DNA of 64,000 bases from Castanea sativa (Eukaryota > Streptophyta > Magnoliopsida > Fagales > Fagaceae), in the NCBI RefSeq assembly GCF_040712315.1, contig NC_134017.1, forward strand, positions 12,678,001 through 12,742,000. The letters run 5' to 3'. A program made the position numbers and the translations under genes. The number at the start of each line of letters is the position of its first letter. The first letter of the stretch is position 1. A model generated the notes under the pieces. It saw only the letters and a program-made list of their open reading frames with translations. It did not search any database and had not been told where the DNA came from. Shown here piece by piece: positions 24,161 to 35,064 of this stretch.

Positions 24161-25567
24161 TGTTGGAAAAATACATGTTTGTATCATATACAAAACATAC
24201 GCAGCGAAAAATTAATAGATCTACTTCATTCGCAACTGATAACATGTACTGTGTAAATTTCAGAATTTAAGAATAAGAAAGCATACCTTGGTGCGGTGAA
24301 ATTCAACACAAAATATTAAAAGTACTTGAGAACACTTTTAATCTTCACTCTAATTCCACTTAATGCCCAAGAAGTGTGATCTCTCAATCAGTTTCTAAGG
24401 AGAGAATAAGAGTGTCTAACACTCACATACACCATTTCATTCCTTAGGAAAACTCTTGTTAGAATTCTCTTATGAAAAACCTTAATTAAATTCGGTATGT
24501 TTCTCTCCTTATATATATAACTAATTATCTAATTGGGCTAGTCTTTTGGGTCATTCCAATTGGGCTCCAGTATGCGGCTTGGAGTGCGACCAAAAGGAAA
24601 CAAATAAGACTCTAGCTCCAATGGGCCTTAAGCTTTTCTGTCAACTCTTGACAAGTTCAAAGTTACCATTGATTATATTCAATACCACTAAATGAATATA
24701 ATTGCACTCTAGGCCTTATTAATAAATTATATCCCAAGACTTTATTATACATGCAACCCTTTTATTAAAATGTTCATGGTAATACAAAGTTATGAATTTT
24801 GACTGTCACTTTGAAGATTACTACATTTTAATTCTTGAGTACACAGTTTAATCATTTATGTTATTCATCATATATTTAAGAAATCCAATTCCATAAATAT
24901 ATACTTTAGTAACTCCTTACGAAAGTGGTTGGATCCAACACTTTAAATAAACAAACTCATTAAACATATCTCAATGGAATATTTTATATCTCCGTTAAGA
25001 GATTATGAATTCCATCTTGAAAATATATGTTCTATCAACACTAAATGTGGTTACCTAACATACTGAGGTTTTGATCGTGACTTATAGATCTCACTCCTGA
25101 TATATCAAAGCAACTTACACCTCATGATTAGGTCCATTATTCTCTCAGGATTTAGAGTTGATGTAAATAGAAGTCGTGAGATTTATTATTCAATTGATAG
25201 TCGTTAGGAGAATAATAAATCTCACAACGGTCCAATTTAATATGTCTTAACTCTTAAAACATATCAACATATCAACTAGAAGTCTCCACTTCCATGATCA
25301 AGATAAATCATCTTAGTTAATATATTATAGTCTTCGCAGATGAAATGCCCAATTTCATCACCAACTACAAACTAAAATTCTGAGTTTACAAAAAACTTGC
25401 GATTTATATCTTCTGTGACTAAATCACATAAATCACATACTATACTATCCATCTCATGGACTAAGATAATGTCTCATTAGTTCATTTATAGATAATCTCA
25501 TATAATTAAACAATTTAATTATTTATGACATGCCAATAAATTGGATTTTAGGGCATAAACCCCTACA
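24161..25567 (-). mobile_element. Solo LTR, 1.4 kb, nested in family A LTR
   Basis: Minus strand begins TGTAGGGGTTTATGCCCTAA and ends TTTTTCCAACA. Flanks TAAAC (24,156-24,160) and TGAAC (25,568-25,572) are a 5-bp duplication with one change; the family A copy at 16.2 kb has TGAAC at the equivalent uninterrupted site. No internal region. Confidence 0.7.
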
Positions 25568-25699
25568 TGAACCACATACTTCTTGATATATTAAATCCAA
25601 CTTAATCTACCCGATTACAAGTAAAGTGCCTTTTGTCAAAGGATTGGCCAATTACATAGAAAATATGACCCTAACACAAATGATGAAAACAACAAAATA

Positions 25700-25990
25700 A
25701 AGAATGAAAGAAAAAGCAGTAGATTTAAAGAGCTTGTTACAGGAGTTTTAAGTATCTGAAAATGACCAGCTATTTATCAAAATTGATCAAGCAATACTTG
25801 GTCTAAGATCCTTATTTCAGAAAATTCCCATAACGAATAGAGCATTATGGATTCCTTACAAGGCTGGTACCTATTCAAGCGTAGAAACATGGGAGTACAT
25901 CAAAGCTAGGCTCCCAACAGTAGGATGGTGGAAAATCATTTAGTTCGCTCAAACTCTCTCAAGAAATTCATTCTTTTGTTGGCTAGTAAT
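25700..25990 (+). pseudogene. LINE zf-RVT fragment
   Basis: Plus frame reads WEYIKARLPTVGWWKII then, after a stop, FAQTLSRNSFFCWLVIN, typical of the region before and in the zf-RVT domain of plant LINE ORF2. Isolated, degenerate. Confidence 0.55.
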
Positions 25991-26268
25991 TAATATGAGG
26001 AACAAATTAGAAAGAATGTTGCATTGGGTTACACAGTTCATTATTCAAATTGTGTATTCTATAGAAGTCTCTGGAATGTAGAGCACACTTGTATTTTGAG
26101 ACTTTGAGTGCTTTCATTGGAAGGAAAAACGTGAGAATGAGAGCGTAAGGGGGATAAAAGTATAAGTAAAGTTTTTTTTTTTTTTCTTTCATGCTTGTTT
26201 GGTGGAAGGGCGTACTTCATTCTCACATGCAAGCAGTACTCTGTTACATTAAGAATATCAAATAATTT

Positions 26269-27106
26269 TGTTGGGTTCTAATTCTTTAGGTTTAAATATA
26301 TTAGAATTTCAATTTGTAATATTGGAAAACCATGATAAAAAAGTTTAGTCTTGTTTTAGACTTGCTCAACGTATGTTTAAGTGTAAAGTTGGAATCGAGT
26401 GCACTACAGGATTTACTGTGTAAATCTGCCTAGCTCGATCGATCGAAAATTAGACTCGATCGATTGAAACTCGTGCAGATTATTTTTTTGCAGAATTTTT
26501 CAACTCAGCCCAAGCCCAGTTTGACGAGTAAAATTTTATGTTTTGTCTTAACTATAAAAGGGAAAACTCTAGCCAAGTTTTGAGGTTGCTCTTTATGCTG
26601 TGTGTGTGAATCTCTTGTGAGTTCTAGAGGTGTTTGCCTTCACATACACTTAGGGTTATCAAGATCTAGATTGATGTCAAGAGTTTGGTAATCAATTCAG
26701 TTGCAGATTCAAGAGCTTAAAGATATACAAGCAAGAGTGTTTGTGCTTGCTGGGAATCCAAGAAAGAAGTAGTCCATAGACTCAGAGTTGTCACGTGGTC
26801 ATGGTAGTAAGTTTCCTACTCGAGATAGCAATTAGGTGTTAATGGTCTAAGTTGCTATTGTGTAAATTTCAATTCTTTTATAGTGGAATCGATTTACCTT
26901 GAGGATAACTAGGTTAAATCCTCCCCAGGTTTTTTACCGGTTTGGTTTTCCTAAGTTATCATATAGTTTTGTTATTTATTTTTCCACACTGTTTCAATGA
27001 TATGATTTATATGTGTTAATCTAGATCTACATAATTTACCTAAGCTAATCACTTAGCTAAATAACTAGGTTAATCCAGTTGTGTTTAAAGGGTCTAAAAA
27101 CGTACA
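26269..27106 (+). mobile_element. Solo LTR of family B, 838 bp
   Basis: Starts TGTTGGGTTCTAATTC and ends AAAAACGTACA, with a perfect 5-bp target duplication AATTT (26,264-26,268 and 27,107-27,111). Diverged relative of the LTR at 17,962-18,828, opposite orientation. A solo LTR left by recombination between two LTRs. Confidence 0.85.
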
Positions 27107-27111
27107 AATTT

Positions 27112-27604
27112 AACTCTATCATAATAGCTTTAGTGCCAAACACGAGACAATCCGTTCCTTAAAAATAATTTAAGATGTCTAAAGTAATCTTATAAATCAT
27201 TCAGTTTTACAAAATTCATCTAAGAGGCTATTTCCAAGAGTTCTACTTCTCTAAAACGTAGCTAAGAGAGATCATTGTATATGCATGCATATCCTCTCAA
27301 GGTCACAATTTGGACACTCTTCAAGGAATGCCACCAACATGAAACTGAAGTTCTCCAAAAGTTTTTGCATATTCAGAAAAATACTTGTACAAAATCTCTC
27401 CATCTACATATCCTTTAAGGCTTTAAATCTTGACAGTCTTCAAGCAATGCCGCCAACATGGGAAAGGTAGGAACTTGCAACAACTAGGATTCTCCCCTTT
27501 ATAAATAGGTTTTCGATATGAGAATTGAAAATTCAAGCAACCTGTTAGCTACATAGAAAATTTTGTTTTTTGATGAGTATTTAGCAATATAAAAACTCCA
27601 GAAT
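27112..27604. other. Spacer, no gene
   Basis: Between the solo LTR and the CACTA element. Contains a short imperfect duplication (caatgccaccaacatg near 27,326 and caatgccgccaacatggga near 27,444). No gene recognised. Confidence 0.35.
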
Positions 27605-28240
27605 CACTACAACAAAGTTGATTTTTTTCGAGGGTCAAAACCCTTGAAAAAAGTATTAAAAGCCCTCAAAAGATATTATTTTGAGGATTTAATTGACCCT
27701 TGATGACCTTTGAAACAAATTCCCTCGAAACGGAAATTTCTACAGCCTTCGTGACCCTTGAAATTGAAATTTCAACAGCCTACATGAACCTCGAAACAAA
27801 TGTTTTATCTTTATCAAGGATTGGCAACCTTTGAAAAATTTTAAAGGGATTAACAAAAAAAACCTTTTTTTGAGGGTCTTCCAACCCTCAAAATAAGGTT
27901 TTTCTCTTTAAAAAATAATAATAAATAAAAACCCACAACCATGCACATAGACTTTAAAGAACCACATATTAAAAAATCTATATTATACCAAAACAAAAAT
28001 ATCAAAACAAAATTCAATTAGCTTTCCAAGTTACTAAATTCTTCATTCTTGAAGTTTATGTAGACATTTTCATATTAACATAAAGGAACTTAGTATTTTA
28101 ACTAGATAAAGGAGAAAAAAAAAAAGGAAGAAGAAGAAGAGAAATGAATCAGTATAAGAACCATGCATGATCAAAATCTTAATCTTAATATTATTTTATT
28201 TCAATGCAAAACAACCTGATGTACTAATGTTTAAAGGGTC

Positions 28241-31200
28241 TCACGTAAAGGATTCTGCCTTCTCCTGGTACTTCTCAAAGACTGATGCATAGCCACCAAC
28301 TCTCCCTTGCATTAAGAACTGCAAGAAAATAGACAAACCAATTAATCATGCACTTGTTAAATGGTTGAGGTGTTTGATTGAAAAATTGTCATACAATGAA
28401 GTCCATATTGACAAAAACAAGATGTAAGTTCAATAATCAAATCTCTACAACCAGGTAAATATCCTGACCCAAAATGTACTGCCAACATTATCTATATGGT
28501 ATTTATCAATAAAAATATTATTCGAAGTTGAAAAAAAAATAAAGTTTTCCTTTCTAACTATTCTTGGGTTTCATCCCTTCCTATGAAATCTGTTTCTAGG
28601 TTTTCAATTATTAGCCAAACAATTTCAATCCAAATCAAAGCAAATAATTGACTCACTCCCAATTCTTAAAGGCATCATGCAAGTAGGTCAAGTTCTCTCT
28701 TATAAAATGCATAATACAAATAGTGAAGTACATTTGAAATAAGATTAGACAAGTATGAACATTCGTATACCTATTTCCTCATAAATAAAATGCACACGAC
28801 ATTAACAAGTATTTAGCAGAATGTAAAAATGGTAAGGAATTATCAAATGATGATTCTTTTAGAAAACTAAACTACAAATCCCTTGACTAGAACTTACATG
28901 GATGCAACCTTTGACAGCAACACGACGGCAAAAAGCCTGTGGTAGTTCCCCGTGACCATAAATTGGATACCTAAAAGCCCCAAGTGCATTTGGAAACCTG
29001 AGAGGGACAAGAAACATAAAAGCACATACTTGTGATACCTTGCTTCTTAAAATAAAAACCAACCAAACATTCTTGATTCAAGGATGCAAACAAGAAACAT
29101 AATGCTCTAGTAATACAGTCAAGACATTAAAGCCCCAAAACCATCCATTATCCAGAAAAAGATTACATTCACTTGATGAACCTATTCACACCATTTTACT
29201 TTAACAAAGTCTCAAGCAATCCATAATCCAGACAAGCAACACAGTTACCGGCAGTGGTATCATCAACATTACACTAGTAGTAGGCGGGTAGCAACAAGAA
29301 AACAGTTCTACATAAAGTCGATACAAAACAAAGAAGAAATAAACTACCTACCAACCGATGAGTTGTAGAGAGCTAAACGATCTATACCATCTTTTGTCTT
29401 AAGTACATCTTCACAAACCTCGACGTTGTCCTGATTTAATCGGCCATTGCTATAGCATACAGAATAATCCTGGAGGAGGAAAAGATGTAGAAGTTCTCAG
29501 TACTGTACCAAAACCACACAAACTATTTTAGTCTTCAAACCCATCTTAGCTTCTATTTCTATTTTAGTTGTGCTTCTATCCATTTTTTATTCATTCTCTC
29601 AATTTCTTGTTGTGCCTTTTCATGAACTGGACCAACCTCCCCCCACCAAAAAAAAATCCATACCAACTTATTTATGGTTTCCATTCTTATCATCTCTCAA
29701 AAAAATTGTCTCTAAGCAAGGGCGGGGGGGGAATGAAAAGAGATTGTCTAGTGCGGTATACAGAACTGACAATCAAACAATTTATCTCATCAACCATTAT
29801 TCTGGTAAAACAGTAGAGAATATAAATAATTAAATAACCAAAATAAACAATCTTCTTTAATGGGGAAAAGAATATTAAGAATATGTTTATAACAAATAAA
29901 CTGAGTAGCAAGGTGATCAATATTCTGGATCAAAAGAAATTGTAAGCCTCTTCCCCGAGAACAACCTACATTGTGCTAATATATGACAAGGGACTAGATC
30001 AACTATCTCAATGGACAGCAACAAGTCAGTTCTAAATAGAGGAAAATGAAAATAGCAAAAAGAAACAAAGAAATATGCAAATCATAGAGAAAGAATGCAT
30101 ATCTCACCGCAAGAGCTGCCTCCAGTGCTCCATCAGTAGTTGAAAAAGTCACATACTTTAGTCCATTTTCTTTCATAAATTTAGGACCTAGCTACGCAGA
30201 AGGATAGGGCCAAAACTGAAATTGTTACAAAAATAATAAAAAAAATAAACTGAAATTTTCATAATATAATAAAATGAAACATAGATCATACGTAGGTGAA
30301 TCCAATAGCGACTTGCAGAGGCTTTTCAGCAGTCCATTGAGGCATTTGTGCTAGCTCTTTTAAAGAATTTATGTTCTCAAAAATCCCATATTTGGGAATC
30401 TGAAAGGGCAAAGGATATACCAAGATTGTTATGATCGGTGATATACCAAGATTATTAACAGTAAAATTTATGAGATAAGCAGTAAGTTTCAGTTGGCTAT
30501 CTGCAAGAACAACTTACAGCCAGTGATAAATGGCAGTCCCCATAAGCATCATGAACAAGAATAAGATCTTCATTCCCCTGACAGCAGGAACAAAAATGAT
30601 GAACTTTTAATGGTAATGCACTTCCTCATACCAATCCTTGATAAAAAAAAAACAAGAACTCTTTTTTTTTTTTTATAAGTAACAGAATTTCATTAAAAAA
30701 AAAAAGGGGGCAAAAATAAAAGTACTATCCTAGTACATAGGGTGTACACAAGAAACAAGGAAATTTTACTAGTCCATGATCTACTGCTAATTGCAACCTT
30801 TGATAAAAGTATCAGACCCTTTACTAACAATCCACCTCTATGAGTATGGCAAAGCATCTACCAGCCAATGACAGGATGGCCATTGCATTTATATGTCTGT
30901 AACCCCCAATATGGAGGGTCTTGGAAGCACTCTGCCTATTTTCCAAGGTGTAAACAACGTGCACAAGTTTCTATTAAGGACATGACAAAGGGAAGAATGC
31001 TTAACATAATTAGATTGTTCATTGGATGCATATGTGTGTGTTTAAGAGATTAAATTCTTCCCAGAAACAAATCTTACAATTTTGCTCTGGGTTCTAAGCC
31101 ATGCTTGAGTATCTAACCCCCCCTTTTTTTATGAATATGCAAATTTTATTTCAAGGAAATACATCAGATCAATACAAAGACACTACAGAAGCACAGCTGG

Positions 31201-32388
31201 AACAGCCAGAAACACAGAAAAAACACAGTAACACATAGCAGAGAGCAAAAGAAAGTGACAAAGCGTGCTTGAGTATCTAACCTGGGCATTTTGAATTACT
31301 CCAGTTAGTAACATTGAGTAGTCGACTTAATAGGCATTCTAAATAACTGTAGTAACATTAAGTATCCAATCTTAATGATTTATAGATCATTGATTCTAAA
31401 TATGTCATAAACTAGGTTAGGAACAAACATCCAATACAAACCTAAAGTTCAATTTTATTTATTTAGTATATATATATACACACACATACTTGTGCACACT
31501 CTACAAGCATTTTCCTCGTCAAAGTAAAGGATACTTTTTCAAACGTATGGCCTTCAAACTAACAACAGAGAGAGAGAGAGAGAGAGAGACTTCTAAATGA
31601 ATATACCAGTAGGAAAATTACTCTTAAGGCAGAAAGGGGAAGGCATTTCAGTTTTTACTTTTCAACTTACAAAGCAAAATATTGTGACTATGCCTATATA
31701 TATATATAACTTACAGCTGTTGTAAGGAGGTCAACATTCCAAGCTGCATAGGTAATGTTCCATTGAAAAAGACTTAGAATTTTTACTAATCATAACATCA
31801 GTACTTCATCTATAGCTGGTTGAAATGTTGAATTGTTAAAATTCTCAACTACTAAAGCAAAGTTTAAAATCACACACCAAAATTGAACCCTAAATCAGTA
31901 AATCACACACCAAAATTGAACCCTAATTTCCATAGTCAATCAATAAAAACAAAGCCTGAGTCACAAAGCAATGCACAACATCCAATCACTACGATTGCGT
32001 TATGTATGATTGAAATGTTGAATTGAATTGTAACAATAACATCAGTACTCCATCTATAGCTGGTTGAAATTTGAATTGTAAAAATACTCAGCTACTAAAG
32101 CAAAGTTTAAAATCACACACCAAAATTGAACCCTAATTTCCATAGTCAATCAATAAAAACAGAGACTGAGTCACAGAGCAATGCACAACATTCAATCACT
32201 ACGATTGCATTATGTATGATCAAGATACGAACTTAATTTTTACAACAAAAAAAAAATACCATCGGAAGATTCGCCGGAGGTGGTAACGGAGTGAGTATGA
32301 CAGTTCTCGTCGGCGCTGCTGTCCTCGTCGGAAAATTTCTTCCTCCGATCAAAGATTCCTCACATTCTGGTGATTCATCTTTGCACAT
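28241..32388 (-). CDS. Predicted chimeric gene inside the CACTA: ATP-PRT exons fused to Rab escort protein exons
   Basis: Seven exons on the minus strand: 32388-32260, 30577-30518, 30399-30292, 30191-30108, 29469-29348, 28997-28898 and 28318-28241, all with GT-AG borders, 681 nt, one open frame of 226 residues plus TGA. Residues 1-43 come from an unidentified source (Thr/Pro-rich, ending PPPANLPM). Residues 44-127 are ATP phosphoribosyltransferase (GNEDLILVHDA; IPKYGIFENINSLKELAQMP; GPKFMKENGLKYVTFST). Residues 128-201 are Rab escort protein (LKTKDGIDRLALYNSS; YPIYGHGELPQAFCRR). Residues 202-226 are unidentified (GGYASVFEKYQEKAESF). The two parts normally act in unrelated places, plastid histidine synthesis and Rab prenylation, and neither carries a complete active domain. 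Expression is not shown. The model could be a chance open frame, but keeping frame over six junctions is notable. Confidence 0.55.
28898..29469 (-). pseudogene. REP: Captured Rab escort protein exons (REP)
   Basis: Exons 29469-29348 and 28997-28898 separated by a 350-nt intron. The first reads, in its native frame, IILYAIAMAD then loses one base (TAAAT near 29,435) and continues NQDNVEVCEDVLKTKDGIDR; the second reads FPNALGAFRYPIYGHGELPQ then AFCRRVAVKGCIH. These are the well-conserved GDI/REP-like segment of Rab escort protein, which presents Rabs to geranylgeranyltransferase. Only about 70 of roughly 550 residues are present. The junction codon AG|G (Arg) matches the family. Confidence 0.85.
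30108..30577 (-). pseudogene. HISN1: Captured ATP phosphoribosyltransferase exons (HISN1-like)
   Basis: Three consecutive exons (60, 108 and 84 nt, phase 0) with introns of 118 and 100 nt retained, so the capture was from genomic DNA rather than cDNA. Text matches the plant enzyme for the first step of histidine biosynthesis: GNEDLILVHDA, CHLSLA, IPKYGIFENINS, LAQMPQW, GFTY, then LGPKFMKENG and DGALEAALA (the family has EAAPA). No stop or frameshift within the three exons. The N-terminal domain, transit peptide and the C-terminal GIADAI region are absent, so no ATP-PRT activity is expected. Confidence 0.85.
30658..30790 (-). repeat. Probable second retroposon tail
   Basis: Poly(T) run followed by ataagtaacagaatttcatt and an A/G run, the usual look of a minus-oriented retroposon 3' end. 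No target duplication could be matched, and the right border is uncertain. Confidence 0.35.
31119..31265 (-). mobile_element. Short retroposon with 17-bp target duplication
   Basis: 147 bp starting (plus strand) with a C/T run after 31,118, flanked by tgcttgagtatctaacc at 31,102-31,118 and 31,266-31,282. The T-rich left end is the tail of a minus-oriented insertion. It is a SINE or a severely 5'-truncated LINE, and sits in intron 1 of the chimeric gene model. Confidence 0.8.
31794..32220 (+). repeat. Tandem duplication inside the CACTA
   Basis: Segments 31,794-32,010 and 32,038-32,220 match from aacatcagtact(t/c)catcta to gcattatgtatgat. Copy 1 contains an extra internal repeat of cacacaccaaaattgaaccc. 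Confidence 0.8.
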
Positions 32389-32626
32389 AGAGAAAATGCG
32401 ATCTACTTCGAGAGCGAGCGCGAGAGAGAGAAAGAGCAATCAAAGGAAAAAGAGGAAAAATAAATGAAAGAGAATAAGACAGGGAGGACCTAAATACTCT
32501 AAAATTTTCATACAAAACTTTTCAGTCTTGCTTAGAAATAAATCAGTCTTTATGTTTTGTATTCTTTTTTCGAGGGGTACTGGGAAATCTACAAATTTTA
32601 GAGCGAAAACCCACAGTGGTGTGCCA

Positions 32627-32786
32627 GCCATTTTTTCAGTACTTATTTCAAGGGTTATATGTTGACTTATTTTGAAGGTTATCAATAAGCCTAGTAATAG
32701 TCACCTGCCATTTTTTTCAGCACTTATTTCAAGGGTTATATGTTGACTTATTTTGAGGTTTCTCAGTAAGCATAGTAATAGTCACC
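32627..32786 (+). repeat. 80-bp tandem repeat, CACTA subterminal region
   Basis: Two units, 32,627-32,706 and 32,707-32,786, both with ttatttcaagggttatatgt and tagtaatagtcacc. Placement next to the right terminus suits a subterminal transposase-binding region. Confidence 0.8.
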
Positions 32787-32875
32787 CGCGTGTTATATTT
32801 AGTGTTTATTTGGACAAATTTTAATAAACCCTCGAAAAATAAGGGTTGAAACAGGTCCACTTTTTTGTAGTGAAT

Positions 32876-35064
32876 GCATTCAACTTAGACTCCCTAGTTT
32901 CTATCATCCAACTAAAAAATAGGACTCAAAACTTAAGATTGCATTTGGAAACTTGTATTTTAATTTGGATATGGATTTTAAATAAACAGATTTGAAATAC
33001 CTTGATTTCAAATCTATTGATCTTGGGTGTTATTTCAAATTCAAAAATTTTATAACTTTAAAATCTTTGATGGATTTGTCAAATCCAAATCCTTGACCTT
33101 TTTTAGATTTTCCAAACGAGATATTTTGATTTTAATAACCCAAATCCAAATGCTCAAATCATATCATCCAAATGCACCATAAAGGTTTCAATGGCTTTGA
33201 ATGAGTCTAATATCGGCCCAAAACAAGAGTGTTTTTTAGTCAATAGAGATACCAGGGGAGGGGGGTGTTAGAGTTCAAACTACATCATACACCACAAAAG
33301 ATGCTACTACCCCTAAGCTATTACTTGAATTCCAAAAGAGAAAAAAGTGTCTAATCAAAATCAAATGTGATTATTTTCATTAATTAATGTACTAATATTA
33401 TAACAGGATAAATATTGTTGAACACACCTTAATGTACACACTTGAACACACTTGACAAGAAACCACCAATGATCAAATAACAATAACTATAAATTAGATA
33501 TTATTAAAATGTAAGAATTTTCAACAAAGACCAAAGAAAGCAAAAGGAATTTTTCATTCCTATAATCATATTTTGCTTCAGATATAAACGAGCATAAAGT
33601 TTGTAAACCAAAATTTTTTTTTTTTCCTTTGCAATTATAAAATGCAGAAAACTTATTGATGTAGTCGATCCTTTGACTAAACAAAGAACCAGACGCATAA
33701 AGTTTATTAAATAACTCATATTAACATGTTTTCTCCACTGAAGATGACAATCGGTGGACCCAAAAAAAAAACACCAAGAACTTCATACTTTCTACAATAT
33801 GAAACATAAAACTATTATTACTTTCCATTCACGGTGCACTTAGATTTCTAGTATTTGCTATCAAGATCCATCTTTCTTGCTTTCTGAACAATCCTCCAAT
33901 GTGAGATTTTCAAGGGAAAAAATCTCTCAAGGACATCCCTAAGCTGCTGAAGAGAGGGGATTTACTCCTATGGAACAACAAGAAGATTATGACGACTCCA
34001 TTGGTAAGTCCTCTCCCCTTTTAAGAATTGAGATGGACAAGTATCCTAGCACCAAAGTTTTTTGTAAATTAAATTTCTATTAGATTAAGCAATTCTTTCC
34101 TTCTACATAAACCTATAACTATGTGTGAAAAATTCAGTTGAGGATCTCATCAATCTAGTGGACTCCAAAATAGTTAAAATATTAGGAGTCCACTGGTTAG
34201 TCCCTTCCAGTTTTCACCAGCATAGGTGGTGATAAAAAAGATTTCCTGATTGGCTTTAGGATCATGGAAAATTTAGTACAGGAACCTTTTCCTTATTGCA
34301 ATTGTCCATGACATGGCAGCAATAGCATCTGATTCTATGCTACCCAGAAAGCAGATCACTAAAAGCATGGATTGCTATAGAATTTATGATCTATATAAGA
34401 CTCCTTTCATTTTGAAAAGTGTAAATAAAGAAAGAGCAAGAAAACTCGCATCAGCAATCATTTATTTATATATATATATAGATAGATAGCCAAAGATAAG
34501 CAAAATATGAGAAGTCCAATATAAATAAATTATAAAAAAACTCAAATATATATCTAATAATGTATATATCTAAAATTAAAAGAAGATAGTTTAAAAGATT
34601 ATACTTACCAACGTCATTTGTTTGTCCAGCTAAAACATAATTCAAATTTATCAACTTCTTATGTAATACTATGAACATAGTTATTTATTACTCCGATCAT
34701 AGTACATAGTTGCATAATTTCGATTTACACAATAGATTGGGAAGCCAATAAAAACCAAAATGTTCAAGTAATTGATGCTTCTTTAAAAAAATAAAATAAA
34801 GAGGGCACGTAGTAAACACAATGGGCACCAGATACTAAAAAGTAAAAAGATAAGGAATTTCCAATCTTATATTATTACTAAATTACTTACAAGTAATAAC
34901 AAAAATATCAATCACATTAAAAGCAACCTCAAGTAGCACCACACGAAAAAATAAAATTTAACAACAATAATTTCTAAGATAATAAGTTTGTTTGAAAAAA
35001 CAAAAGCACTATTTAGCACACTCATTAATCACTAATGAAAAGATAATGAGCAAGTTTGAGGATT
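32876..35064. other. Intergenic, no gene
   Basis: AT-rich. A short coding-like stretch lies at about 33,971-34,011 (+, MEQQEDYDDSI followed by a GTAAGT donor), too short to call. A (TA)n/(GATA)n tract lies near 34,465-34,488. The missing last exon of the neighbouring F-box pseudogene was looked for here and not found. Confidence 0.35.

Larger units (their letters stand above)
23296..25676 (-). repeat. Family A LTR, third minus copy, split by two insertions
   Basis: LTR text runs 23,296-23,459, resumes at 24,138-24,160 and again at 25,568-25,676, ending with the LTR terminus (ATGACCCTAACA on plus). Removing the two inserted LTRs rebuilds a continuous match to the 5' half of the plus-strand LTR at 16.1-16.3 kb. 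Confidence 0.65.
27605..32872. mobile_element. Gene-capturing CACTA transposon (Pack-CACTA), 5.27 kb
   Basis: Left end CACTACAACAAAGTTG; right end, as reverse complement, CACTACAAAAAAGTGG. A 3-bp target duplication AAT flanks it (27,602-27,604 and 32,873-32,875). Both subterminal zones are rich in variants of CGAGGGT / ACCCTYGAAA and similar motifs, as expected for transposase-binding repeats. No TNPA/TNPD-type transposase is present. Instead the interior holds minus-strand exons with intact splice sites copied from ATP phosphoribosyltransferase and Rab escort protein. Element-internal features are an 80-bp tandem repeat, a ~185-bp duplication and retroposed inserts. Confidence 0.88.

Noticed and set aside
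34451..34678. 70-codon minus-strand AT-rich frame
   Set aside because: Composition-driven, overlaps a TA/GATA microsatellite and has no similarity to known families.
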